Positions 16,184 through 24,329 of a stretch of 64,000 nucleotides of DNA are shown piece by piece. This DNA is from JAAUTY01 sp964397305 (lineage in GTDB: Bacteria; Cyanobacteriota; Cyanobacteriia; Cyanobacteriales; Spirulinaceae), in contig CAYNIP010000017.1 of NCBI GenBank assembly GCA_964397305.1, positions 12,294 through 76,293 of the forward strand. Direction: 5' to 3'. Made by a program: the position numbers and the translations under genes. The stretch's first letter is position 1, and each line of letters starts with the position of its first letter. The notes beneath the pieces were generated by a model, which had not been told where the DNA came from, searched no databases, and worked only from the letters and a program-made list of their open reading frames with translations.

Positions 16184-17626
16184 ATGAAACGTCTTACCCA
16201 CGGTCTTTGGGTGCTCCCGGTTGTTCTCGGTGCGGGCCTGCTGCCCGCCCAGGCCCAAGCCCCCGGGCCCCTCTGTCCAGCGGCGTTGCCCGAGGCGATC
16301 GCCACGATTACGGAGCGCCCCGAGTGGCGGCGATCGCGCTGGGGCCTGTTGATCGCCCCTCAAGACGGGGGGGCAACCCTCTACGCCCGTGAGGCCGAGG
16401 CCCTCTTCGTCCCCGCCTCAGCGACCAAACTGCTCACCTTGGCGGCCGTCTTGCACCGCCTGGGCCCCGATTTTCGGCTCCGCACCCCTGTGCATGGCCT
16501 CGGGGAGCCCCCCATCCTCAGCCGTCTGCAAGTGAGTGGGCGCGGGGACCCCAGCTTAACCACCGAGCAGTTGCAGGCCCTAGCCGCCCGCTTGCGCGCT
16601 CAGGGGGTGGAGCGGGTGCGGGAGCTAGTCGTGACCGATGGCTATTTCCAGCAAGTCCCCCGCCATCCCACCTGGGAACTAGAGGATGTACTCTTCTACT
16701 TTGCCACGGCCGTTAACAGCGCCATCCTCAACGAAAATACGGTGGCCCTGACCCTCTACCCCCAAGCAGTGGGCGAGCCCCTGCGGGCCGAGTGGGGCGA
16801 TCGCCTAGCCGGCCAGCAGTGGCAGCTCGAGAACTGGACCGTCACCGCCCCCCCGGGCACAGCGCGCCGCTTTGAAGCGGCCAATGTGCTGGGCCAACCG
16901 GTGCTGCAACTGCGGGGCGAACTGGCCGCCGATGCGGACCCGGCTGAACTCTTCATCGCCGTCCTCGACCCCGCCCGCTACTTCCGGGATACCCTCCAGG
17001 CCAGCTTGGAGGCCGTGGGGATCACCGTTGAGGCCGCGACGGTGGCTCCCGATAACCCCGAACCCCAAGGCCGGCTCCTAGCCCACCTCGAATCCCCGCC
17101 CCTGAGCGAACTGCTCCGGGCAACCCAGCAGCCCAGCAGCAACCTGCGGGCCGAGGCCTTGTTGCAAACTCTGGGGATGGCGACGGAGCAACCGACCGCT
17201 GCCCTGGCGGCCCTGACAGCGGCCCTAGAAGAGCTAGGCGTTGATCCCACGAGCTATCGGCTGCGGGACGGCTCCGGCCTCTCCCGGCACAATATGGTGA
17301 GTCCGGCGGCCGTGGTGGCAACCTTGCAGGGCCTGGCGCGATCGCCCACCTTCGCCACCTACCGCGCCTCCCTCCCCGTGGGGGGCGTCAGCGGCACCCT
17401 GCGGCAGCGCTTCCGCGACACCCCCCTCGAGGGCCTCGTGGTCGCGAAAACGGGAACGATGACGGGGGTTTCCACCCTTTCCGGCTACCTAGACCCGGCC
17501 ACTTACGAGCCCCTGGTCTTTAGCATCATGGTCAACCGCTCCGATCGCCCGATCGCCGAACAACGAGCCGCCATTGATGAAATCGTCCTGCTGCTGGGTC
17601 GCCTCCAGGCTTGCCCAGAACCCTAG
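16184..17626 (+). CDS. dacB: D-alanyl-D-alanine carboxypeptidase/endopeptidase, PBP4 type (peptidase S13)
   Basis: Exported peptidoglycan enzyme of 480 residues that trims stem peptides or cuts crosslinks. A signal peptide precedes AQAQAPG. The three penicillin-binding motifs are present: S79-A-T-K82 in PASATKLLTLAA, an SSN motif in QQPSSNLRAEALL, and KTG in VAKTGTMTGVSTLSGYL. The large insertion between the first two motifs is typical of the S13 family. GAGGAG is found upstream of the ATG at 16184. It has no same-strand partners. Confidence 0.93.
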   Translation: MKRLTHGLWVLPVVLGAGLLPAQAQAPGPLCPAALPEAIATITERPEWRRSRWGLLIAPQDGGATLYAREAEALFVPASATKLLTLAAVLHRLGPDFRLRTPVHGLGEPPILSRLQVSGRGDPSLTTEQLQALAARLRAQGVERVRELVVTDGYFQQVPRHPTWELEDVLFYFATAVNSAILNENTVALTLYPQAVGEPLRAEWGDRLAGQQWQLENWTVTAPPGTARRFEAANVLGQPVLQLRGELAADADPAELFIAVLDPARYFRDTLQASLEAVGITVEAATVAPDNPEPQGRLLAHLESPPLSELLRATQQPSSNLRAEALLQTLGMATEQPTAALAALTAALEELGVDPTSYRLRDGSGLSRHNMVSPAAVVATLQGLARSPTFATYRASLPVGGVSGTLRQRFRDTPLEGLVVAKTGTMTGVSTLSGYLDPATYEPLVFSIMVNRSDRPIAEQRAAIDEIVLLLGRLQACPEP

Positions 17627-17674
17627 TAGGGGCCTGGGGGGGTCAAACGGATCGGGCGGCTCACCCCCAGCGCT

Positions 17675-20014
17675 TTACACCAAGCGCTGGAGGGTGGTGA
17701 GGAGAAGTTCTTGATTAAACGTGTCCTTGGTAATGTAGGCATTGGCTCCGGCCTCCACGCCTCGCCGCCGATCCTCATCGGAGGCGAGGGAGGTGACGAG
17801 GACGATCGGCAACTCGTTGTAGACGGGGTTTTGGCGGACGCGGCGGGTGAGCTCGAGCCCGTCAAGATTGGGCATCTGAATATCGGAGATGATGGCATCG
17901 AAGCGGCGAGCCTGGAGCTTGCTCAATCCGTCTAGGCCATCGACCGCAGTGACGACTTCATAGCCAGCTCCTTCCAGGATGCGTTTCTCTTGGGTGCGAA
18001 TCGTGATCGAGTCCTCCACGAGCAAGACGCTGGTTTGGGTGGGGGCGATCGCCAGCTCTGGGGTCGGGGATGACGAGACTCGGCGACCTTCAGACTGGTG
18101 GTTCCCCAGGGACTTGAGCAGATCCAGGGGATTGAGGACGATACAGACGGCCCCAGTTCCCAAGATCGTCGCGCCAGCAACATTCCGCACGCGCTTGAGC
18201 AATTGGCTCTGGGGCTTGAGCACGACATCTTGGGTATCCACGAGGTCATCCACGAGGAGGCCGTAGCGCTCGTCGCCAACCCGCAACAGGATGCAGGGAC
18301 GGCTGCGGGGCGCTGGCTCGGACCCGCTCGCGTCGGTGGGCAGCTCGAGGAGCGTTGCCAGTTCCGCGACGGAGATGGCTTGATGGTCGAGGGCGATCGC
18401 CCAGCGTCCCTCCAGGGTGAAGAGGTCATCCGGTTCTACCAACAGGCTGGTTTCGACAAACTCCACTGGCAGGCCGTAGATATCGCCCCGTACTTCCGTG
18501 AGCAATACATTGGCCGTCGCCAAGGTGATCCCGAGCTGAAGGCGGAAGGTCGTGCCCTGCCCCGGCTCCGATTCAACTTGGATCGAGCCCTTGAGGCGCT
18601 CGACGTTGGTATAAACCACATCCAGGCCCACGCCTCGCCCCGAGACTTCCGTGACGACCGCCTGGGTGGAAAAACCGGGCAGAAAGATGAGGTTGTAGAG
18701 CTGGCTGGTGCTCATGGTCGCCAACTCGTCAGCTCGGTAGAGATTGCGGCGCAGGGCAGTTTGCTTGATTTTTTCCTGATCCAGCCCGCGCCCATCATCA
18801 CTGACTTCGATGACGATGTTGTTCGCCGTCTGATAGCCCCGCAGGGTCAAGGTGGCCTGGCGCGGCTTGCCGCGGGCCTCTCGTTCGCTGGGGGGCTCAA
18901 TTCCGTGGTCGATGGCGTTGCGGAGCAGGTGCATCAGGGGGTCTTTCATGTCCTCGAGGATGCGCTTGTCAGCGGTGGTGTCGCCGCCTTCAATGACCAG
19001 GCGCACCTCCTTGGCTTCCGCCCGCGCCAGATCCCGCACCAGACGCGGGAATAGTTGGAAGACATTGGCGAGGGGCAGGAGGCGCAGGGTACGAATGCGC
19101 TCCTCAAGGGTGCTGGCGATCGCCTCGAGCCGGGCCGAGTTTTCGTAGGTGGCGCTGCGTAAGCGGTCTACCAGGTCGGCCACCCGTTTATCCAGGTCTT
19201 CGCTGGCGCCCCGGACCCGCCACTCATCCCAGAGGGCCGCGAGGGCTTCCACCTCGGTGGCGACGTGGGCGATGCGGATCTTGGTCACGGTCAACTCGCC
19301 GGCCTGGGTCATCAGGTCATCGAGGTGGCGGGTGGCCACGCGGATGGTTTCAATCCGGTAGGGTTCGCCGGTCGGGGTCCGGGTCGGGGTGGGCGCGGTG
19401 GTGGTGGCGGGCACGACGGCGCTTTGGCTGGGGGGGAGGGCTACGTCTACCACGGCCGCGGGGGAGGCTGACTCTGGCTCCGGGACGGTCATCGAGACAG
19501 ACTCCGGCTCGACCGCCGGTTCCGGTTCCAAGGCCGGTTCAAGGTCCGGCTCCGGCTCTAGGGGGGCTGGGGGGGAGGCCGGGAGGTCGGGGATGCTGGT
19601 TTGGTCCGGTTCTGGGGCCGCGGCCTCCGGGGGGGGGCTGGCTCCCATCAAGTTGGCCAGGGCGCGGAAGGTGTCGAGGCCGCTGGGCTCGCCGGTGACG
19701 GCTTCGGTCACGAGCTGGCCCATGGCATCGAAGCTTTGGTAGAGGCGATCGCTCAGATCGCCGGTCAGGGTCAGCTCCTGGCGGGCGATCGCGCCGAGGA
19801 AATGCTCGACCTGATGGGCTAAGGCCTCGACCCCCTTCACCCCCAGCATCCGCGCATCCCCTTTGAGGCTGTGGGCTTCCCGGAGCAGCCCTTCCAGGGG
19901 GGAGAGATCGGCGGGCTGCTGCTCCAGTTGCAAGAGCCCAGCTTCCAGAGCTTGTAAGTGCTCTTCGCTGGCGGTTTTGAATAGGCTGCGGAGTTCGTCG
20001 TCTTCAATGAACAT
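17675..20014 (-). CDS. CheA-type hybrid histidine kinase with receiver domain
   Basis: Central kinase of the chemotaxis-like operon, about 779 residues from the ATG at 20014 (MFIEDDELRS). An HPt domain has the phosphorylatable H48 in REAHSLKGDARMLG. A Pro/Glu-rich linker follows, then the dimerisation region, the ATPase (HLLRNAIDHGIE N-box; VSDDGRGLD G1), a CheW-like domain (GDIYGLPVEFVETS) and a C-terminal receiver with DAIISDIQMPNLDG. This CheA-REC layout is that of WspE, PixL and similar kinases. It is the last gene of the operon running leftward from 26729. The output is not visible nearby: no separate CheY or WspR-like regulator adjoins it. Confidence 0.92.
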   Translation of the reverse strand: MFIEDDELRSLFKTASEEHLQALEAGLLQLEQQPADLSPLEGLLREAHSLKGDARMLGVKGVEALAHQVEHFLGAIARQELTLTGDLSDRLYQSFDAMGQLVTEAVTGEPSGLDTFRALANLMGASPPPEAAAPEPDQTSIPDLPASPPAPLEPEPDLEPALEPEPAVEPESVSMTVPEPESASPAAVVDVALPPSQSAVVPATTTAPTPTRTPTGEPYRIETIRVATRHLDDLMTQAGELTVTKIRIAHVATEVEALAALWDEWRVRGASEDLDKRVADLVDRLRSATYENSARLEAIASTLEERIRTLRLLPLANVFQLFPRLVRDLARAEAKEVRLVIEGGDTTADKRILEDMKDPLMHLLRNAIDHGIEPPSEREARGKPRQATLTLRGYQTANNIVIEVSDDGRGLDQEKIKQTALRRNLYRADELATMSTSQLYNLIFLPGFSTQAVVTEVSGRGVGLDVVYTNVERLKGSIQVESEPGQGTTFRLQLGITLATANVLLTEVRGDIYGLPVEFVETSLLVEPDDLFTLEGRWAIALDHQAISVAELATLLELPTDASGSEPAPRSRPCILLRVGDERYGLLVDDLVDTQDVVLKPQSQLLKRVRNVAGATILGTGAVCIVLNPLDLLKSLGNHQSEGRRVSSSPTPELAIAPTQTSVLLVEDSITIRTQEKRILEGAGYEVVTAVDGLDGLSKLQARRFDAIISDIQMPNLDGLELTRRVRQNPVYNELPIVLVTSLASDEDRRRGVEAGANAYITKDTFNQELLLTTLQRLV

Positions 20015-20091
20015 GGAGAGTTTGCGGGTAGCCGTCCAGAGGGTAGCAGGCAAAAACGGGGGGGAAAAGCCCTAGGGCCGCTCCCCTGAAC

Positions 20092-21621
20092 TTAGACCAT
20101 CTCCTGCAATGCGGCGGTGGCCTCCCGCAGGTTTTGGGTGCCGAGCTTGGTTTGGGTGATGCCCGAGGCGGTTTCTTTGGCTCCCTGATTGATGGCGTTC
20201 ATGGCTTGAACCACTTGGGCGATCGCCGTGGCCTGCTGGCGGATATTGAGGGAGATTTGCTGGTTGCTGAGCACGACATTGTTCACAGCATCGGCAACGC
20301 CGACAAAGGCGGTAGCCGTTTCCTGGGCGATCGTCGCGCCACTCTCCACCGTCTTGGTTCCCTCGTCTGTCACCATGACGGTGGAATTGATGGCGTGTTG
20401 AATATCGCCGACCAGATCATTGATTTTCTGGGCCGACTGTTTGCTTTGGTCCGCCAGCTTGCGAATTTCCGCCGCGACGACGGCAAAGCCCTTGCCGTGC
20501 TCCCCGGCCCGTACTGCTTCCACGGCCGCATTCAGAGCGAGCATATTGGTCTGGTTGGCCAGATCCGAGACCAGTTGTGAGATGCTGCCAATTTGGTTGG
20601 TCTGCTCGCTGAGGCGGAGGATCTGCTCGGCGATCGCCCCCACCTTATCCCGCAGGCTGTTCATGCTGGCCAAGGTCTCGTCCACGGCTCGCGTGCCGCC
20701 ATCAGCCAGCTCGAGGGCCCGTTGGGCAGCGGTGGCAGCGGCCTCCGCCTGCTCGGAGGATTGGCTCGAGGAGGCCCCCAACTCATCCATGGTCGTAGTG
20801 GTTTCATTCACCGAGGCCGCCTGCTGGCTCGCCGTCCGCTCCTGTTGCTCGATCGTGGCGGCGATCTCGCTGGTCGAGGCCGCGAGGGTACTGGTCGTCG
20901 CCGTCATCCGCTGGGTAATGCTCCAAAGGAGCCAGGCCCCCGCTGCCAAGGCGATCAGGAGGGAGGCGATCGCCGAGCCCCAAACAGTGGTCATGAGGGT
21001 GTTGTAGGCGGCTGCTTCCAGGGCCATACTCTCCTCAAAGAGCTCCGCTTGCCGGGTGTTAAATTCTTCAGTAAGACGGGCGATTTGCTCCGACTGCTGC
21101 CGTCCCGTATCCGTCCGCCAGGCGGCGATCGCCCCTTCGACATCACCGCGCCGCGCCTGGGCGATCAGGCTGACATTGATATCCTCCAAGCGCTGCTCGA
21201 CGGCAAAGAGTTCCGCCAACCGCTGCTCTTGCAAGGCGTCAGCCACCAAGGGCTCCAGCGTCACTTCCAGCGCATCGATTCTGCGGATCGCTTCTTCAAA
21301 CCGTCGCTCCCGGTCTGGATCGGGCTGGAGGAGGTAGCCGCGCGTGAGTTGAGACTGGCGTTCAGCATACAAGGCCCAGTCCCGAATCATGGCATTGGCC
21401 TGGCCGCGCCGGTTGACAATGACGGTTTGCGCTCGCAGGCGGGTCGCTTGGTTAGAGACCACGCCCGCCGAGAAAATTGCCAAGATGACTGGGACCGCGT
21501 AGCCAAGAATGATCCAGTAACGCAAGCGCCAGCCCTGGCGGGCGCTCAGTCCGGAGGCGGCTGGGGTATGAGGAGCCAAGCTGGGGGAGTGGGTCGGGCG
21601 AGCAGTATCGTGGTCAAGCAT
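20092..21621 (-). CDS. Methyl-accepting chemotaxis protein
   Basis: 509-residue transducer. A first membrane helix (WIILGYAVPVILAIFSAGVV, about 32-52) leads to a periplasmic helical-bundle sensor, then a second membrane helix (AIASLLIALAAGAWLLW). The cytoplasmic signalling hairpin has the conserved tip DLANQTNMLALNAAVEAVRA followed by GEHGKGFAVVAAEIRKLAD. No HAMP consensus is clear between the second helix and the coiled coil. The start ATG at 21621 is preceded by GGAGAG. It lies between the CheW-like and CheA genes; the ligand is unknown. Confidence 0.93.
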   Translation of the reverse strand: MLDHDTARPTHSPSLAPHTPAASGLSARQGWRLRYWIILGYAVPVILAIFSAGVVSNQATRLRAQTVIVNRRGQANAMIRDWALYAERQSQLTRGYLLQPDPDRERRFEEAIRRIDALEVTLEPLVADALQEQRLAELFAVEQRLEDINVSLIAQARRGDVEGAIAAWRTDTGRQQSEQIARLTEEFNTRQAELFEESMALEAAAYNTLMTTVWGSAIASLLIALAAGAWLLWSITQRMTATTSTLAASTSEIAATIEQQERTASQQAASVNETTTTMDELGASSSQSSEQAEAAATAAQRALELADGGTRAVDETLASMNSLRDKVGAIAEQILRLSEQTNQIGSISQLVSDLANQTNMLALNAAVEAVRAGEHGKGFAVVAAEIRKLADQSKQSAQKINDLVGDIQHAINSTVMVTDEGTKTVESGATIAQETATAFVGVADAVNNVVLSNQQISLNIRQQATAIAQVVQAMNAINQGAKETASGITQTKLGTQNLREATAALQEMV

Positions 21622-21665
21622 CAGGTTCTCTCCTAAAACGTTGCGGGGGGAAGGGGGAAAGCCGG

Positions 21666-22763
21666 TCAGGGGGTTTCATCCACCACCAAGCTGCCCTCCC
21701 TCAAGAGGGTTTCGAGGTCTAGCAGGCTCATCAGGCGATCGCCATAGGGAGCTGTTCCCTGGAGGTATTCCCCGGCCGCGGCTTGCAGGGCCGTCGGGAC
21801 GCTGCCGATGGTGGTTGGATCAAGGAGCAAGACATCCAGCACCGCATCCACCCCCAGGCCAACGACCAGAGTCTCCACCACCACGATCACGGCCTGAAAC
21901 AAGGCTGGGCGCGTTCGCGAAGCGTCTCCGTAGGAGAAACGCGGCGGCAATTGCAGCCAGGTACGGATATCGATCAGCGTGACGATTTCACCCCTCAGGT
22001 TGGTATTGCCGACGATGTGGGGCGGGCAGCAGGGCACGGGCGTCAGGTAACGCAGCTCAGCAAACTCACGCACCAGCCGCAGATCCAAGGCGAAGACTTC
22101 TTCCCCAAGCTGAATCACGGCCAAGGGGTGGAATCCCTGGGTATCTTGGGTGGTCGTTACTTGGCGGAGGCTGGCGGCCCGAGCCCGTAGCAAGTCGCGC
22201 TCCGCCGGCGTGGCGTCCGGAAAGAAGCGCCGTTGAACCATCAAGGCCCCGTCCGGGGCGGCCTCCTCCAGGGCGGCGGCGGGTTCTGCCAGCTCCCCAG
22301 CCCGCACCAGGGCCTCGACCGAGAGCAGCACAATGATTTCGTCCCCCCAGCGGGCGATCCCTTGGCTCACCGTCACTAAGGACCGGGAAGTCCCTTCGCG
22401 GCCGTAGCGGAGATCCCGCTCAATCGCCGCCGGGGCGATCGCCTGCACCTCGCGCACCCGATTGACCAGCAGCCCGAGCCGCTGCTGTTGCCAGTGGAGG
22501 ACCACGACACTATCGTGGATGTGATAGGGGAGGGACTCGTAGCCGAGCCGCCGGTTGAGATCGATCACGGGCACGATCGCGCCGCGCCGATCGAGCACCC
22601 CAATGATGTCCGGGGGCGCTTCGGCAATCGGGGTCAGCTCGGGGAGCAGCAAGATTTCCTCAACGGCTAGACTATCAAGGCCGTAGAGGGACTCCCCTAA
22701 GCTCACCACTAGGTAGGGAGCCGTTGCTTCAGGGGGCAGCAGAGGTGAAGATTTTGATTCCAT
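21666..22763 (-). CDS. Tandem CheW-domain coupling protein
   Basis: About 365 residues containing two CheW-like domains in a row. The first is around residues 15-155 (YLVVSLGESLYGLDSLAVEE, GAIVPVIDLNRRLG). The second is around 210-355 (LAVIQLGEEVFALDLRLVRE, IVGNTNLRGEIVTLIDI). CheW proteins link receptors to CheA; a double one could bridge two partners. The ATG at 22763 is preferred over an upstream TTG. In the second domain a 32-bp palindromic repeat (21911-21942) encodes the in-frame insert RFSYGDASRTR. The stop of cheR lies 10 nt upstream of this start. Confidence 0.85.
   Translation of the reverse strand: MESKSSPLLPPEATAPYLVVSLGESLYGLDSLAVEEILLLPELTPIAEAPPDIIGVLDRRGAIVPVIDLNRRLGYESLPYHIHDSVVVLHWQQQRLGLLVNRVREVQAIAPAAIERDLRYGREGTSRSLVTVSQGIARWGDEIIVLLSVEALVRAGELAEPAAALEEAAPDGALMVQRRFFPDATPAERDLLRARAASLRQVTTTQDTQGFHPLAVIQLGEEVFALDLRLVREFAELRYLTPVPCCPPHIVGNTNLRGEIVTLIDIRTWLQLPPRFSYGDASRTRPALFQAVIVVVETLVVGLGVDAVLDVLLLDPTTIGSVPTALQAAAGEYLQGTAPYGDRLMSLLDLETLLREGSLVVDETP
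21911..21942. repeat. Palindromic REP-like repeat inserted in a coding sequence
   Basis: 32 bp with the palindrome TTCGCGAA and a second hairpin GTCTCC-GTA-GGAGAAAC. Repeats of this type are dispersed in many cyanobacterial genomes and can sit inside genes as in-frame peptide inserts. Here it adds about eleven residues (RFSYGDASRTR) to the second CheW domain, between the ends of DIRTWLQLPP and PALFQAV. Confidence 0.65.
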
Positions 22764-22773
22764 AAACAAGTCT

Positions 22774-24276
22774 TTAGCAGCGGTCTAGCTTAGCTGCCAG
22801 CAAGCGCTGGAAATCGGCCACGGTCAGATCCACCCCAGGAGCCAGTTGCGTCGCCGGTGATACTCCCTCCGGGACACTCTGCGCAGGCGCGGCTAACAAG
22901 TGCCGCGCTGAAGCATACATCTTACAGGCACGCTTGCGATCCCCCTCGCGTTCGTAGAGTGTCCCCAGTCCGTAGTGAGCCCAACTCGAATCGGGTTCAA
23001 GGTAGATGATCTTTTTGAAAATGGCCTTAGCTTCTTCAAAATTACTGCTTTCCTCCGCAATCTGGGCCAAAAGGTAATAAATTGCAACCGTAAAGGGCTG
23101 CTGGGCTAGGGCTCGGTGGCAATACTGAATGGCGCGGTCATAGTCCCCGGTATTGGCATAAATCTGCGCCAACAGCTCGCAGGCGGCAAAGGAACGGGGC
23201 TGCACCGCTAGCACCGCCTCCGCCGCCTGAGCCGCTTGCCGGTAGGCCTTGGCCGTAAACAGGGTCTGAGCAACTCCCAGCCGCTCCTCCGGATTACTGA
23301 CAGAGGGCGGGGCGGGGACCGCTGGCCGGCTCGGAGGAGTCCAAGGGGAGACCGGCTGGGGGGGCGGCGCGGGGGCCGCAGCGCGAGGCGGCCCCGGTCG
23401 GGCTGGCTTGACTGGAGGAGCCCCGTCCCCGCAGCGCTGATAAACGATGGACTCGGGAAAAATGCGACTGACGAAGCCCGTCAGCGCTTGCCCATAGAGT
23501 TCCGCGTGGCCCGTGAGCAAGTACCCCTCCGGGCCCAGGGCCCGAGCGAAATGGGTCAGGGTGCGGGCGATCGCCGCTTGGTGAAAATAGATAAACACAT
23601 TGCGGCAGAGGATCAGATCAAACAACTGCCCCCGCAGGGCCGGAGAATGCTCCAGGGGTTCCACCAAGTTGCAGGGGTGAAACTCTACCCAGGGTTGCAC
23701 CAGCGCGCTAATTTGGTAGCCCCCCGAGACGGGCTCAAAATAGCGCTGGCGGTAGTCCGCCGGCAGGACGCGAAAGGACCAATTGCTATACCATCCCCGG
23801 CGCGCCCGGGCCAGAGCCTCCGGATTGAAGTCCGTCGCCAGAATGCGGCAGTCCCACTGAGCCAAATCGGGCAGGAGCTGAAGCAAGAGCATCGCCAGCG
23901 AATAGGGCTCCTCCCCGGTCGAGCAGCCAGCACTCCACAGGCGCAGCCGACGCTGGGGGCGCTGGCGGGCAATCAGCTCCGGCAGCAGGCCTTGCTCCAG
24001 GAGCTGAAACTGACCGCGATCGCGGAAAAAATAGCTCTCAATATTCGTCAGCCGGGCCGCCAACCGCGACCACTCCTGCTCACTAGAGGGAGACTGAGCT
24101 GCCAAGTAGGCCGTGTAGTCGCTCACGGCCGGCAGACCCAAGGCGCAACAACGAGCCTGGGCTGTCTGGGCCAGCACCGCTCGGTCCGCCTCCCGCAGAT
24201 GCAAGCCCGTGCGCTGGGCAATCAAGTCCGTCAAGGCGAGGAGGGCCTCGGGGCTAGTCGTGACGCGAAACACCAT
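22774..24276 (-). CDS. CheR-type MCP methyltransferase fused to TPR repeats
   Basis: About 500 residues. The N-terminal helical and SAM-methyltransferase domains carry NIESYFFRD, the SAM motif WSAGCSTGEEPYSLAM, ILATDFNPEALARARRG and DLILCRNVFIYF. A Pro-rich linker (about 285-325) leads to a C-terminal TPR region, for example AYRQAAQAAEAVLAVQP, GDYDRAIQYCHRALAQQP and NFEEAKAIFKKI. CheR fused to TPRs is the WspC arrangement. It should methylate the glutamates of the MCP encoded two genes downstream. The ATG at 24276 is preferred to an in-frame TTG two codons upstream. Confidence 0.92.
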   Translation of the reverse strand: MVFRVTTSPEALLALTDLIAQRTGLHLREADRAVLAQTAQARCCALGLPAVSDYTAYLAAQSPSSEQEWSRLAARLTNIESYFFRDRGQFQLLEQGLLPELIARQRPQRRLRLWSAGCSTGEEPYSLAMLLLQLLPDLAQWDCRILATDFNPEALARARRGWYSNWSFRVLPADYRQRYFEPVSGGYQISALVQPWVEFHPCNLVEPLEHSPALRGQLFDLILCRNVFIYFHQAAIARTLTHFARALGPEGYLLTGHAELYGQALTGFVSRIFPESIVYQRCGDGAPPVKPARPGPPRAAAPAPPPQPVSPWTPPSRPAVPAPPSVSNPEERLGVAQTLFTAKAYRQAAQAAEAVLAVQPRSFAACELLAQIYANTGDYDRAIQYCHRALAQQPFTVAIYYLLAQIAEESSNFEEAKAIFKKIIYLEPDSSWAHYGLGTLYEREGDRKRACKMYASARHLLAAPAQSVPEGVSPATQLAPGVDLTVADFQRLLAAKLDRC

Positions 24277-24329
24277 ACTCAAACAAGGGCAAAGGAGGAA
24301 TAAAACCCCACAACAAGCCGGGGATGGCC

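Noticed and set aside
18098..19054. 318-codon open frame on the plus strand
   Set aside because: Antisense shadow of the CheA kinase gene.
20593..21636. 347-codon open frame on the plus strand
   Set aside because: Antisense to the MCP gene, which has clear motifs.
23236..24303. 355-codon open frame on the plus strand
   Set aside because: Antisense to cheR; Arg/Gly/Pro-rich as expected for GC-rich shadow frames.
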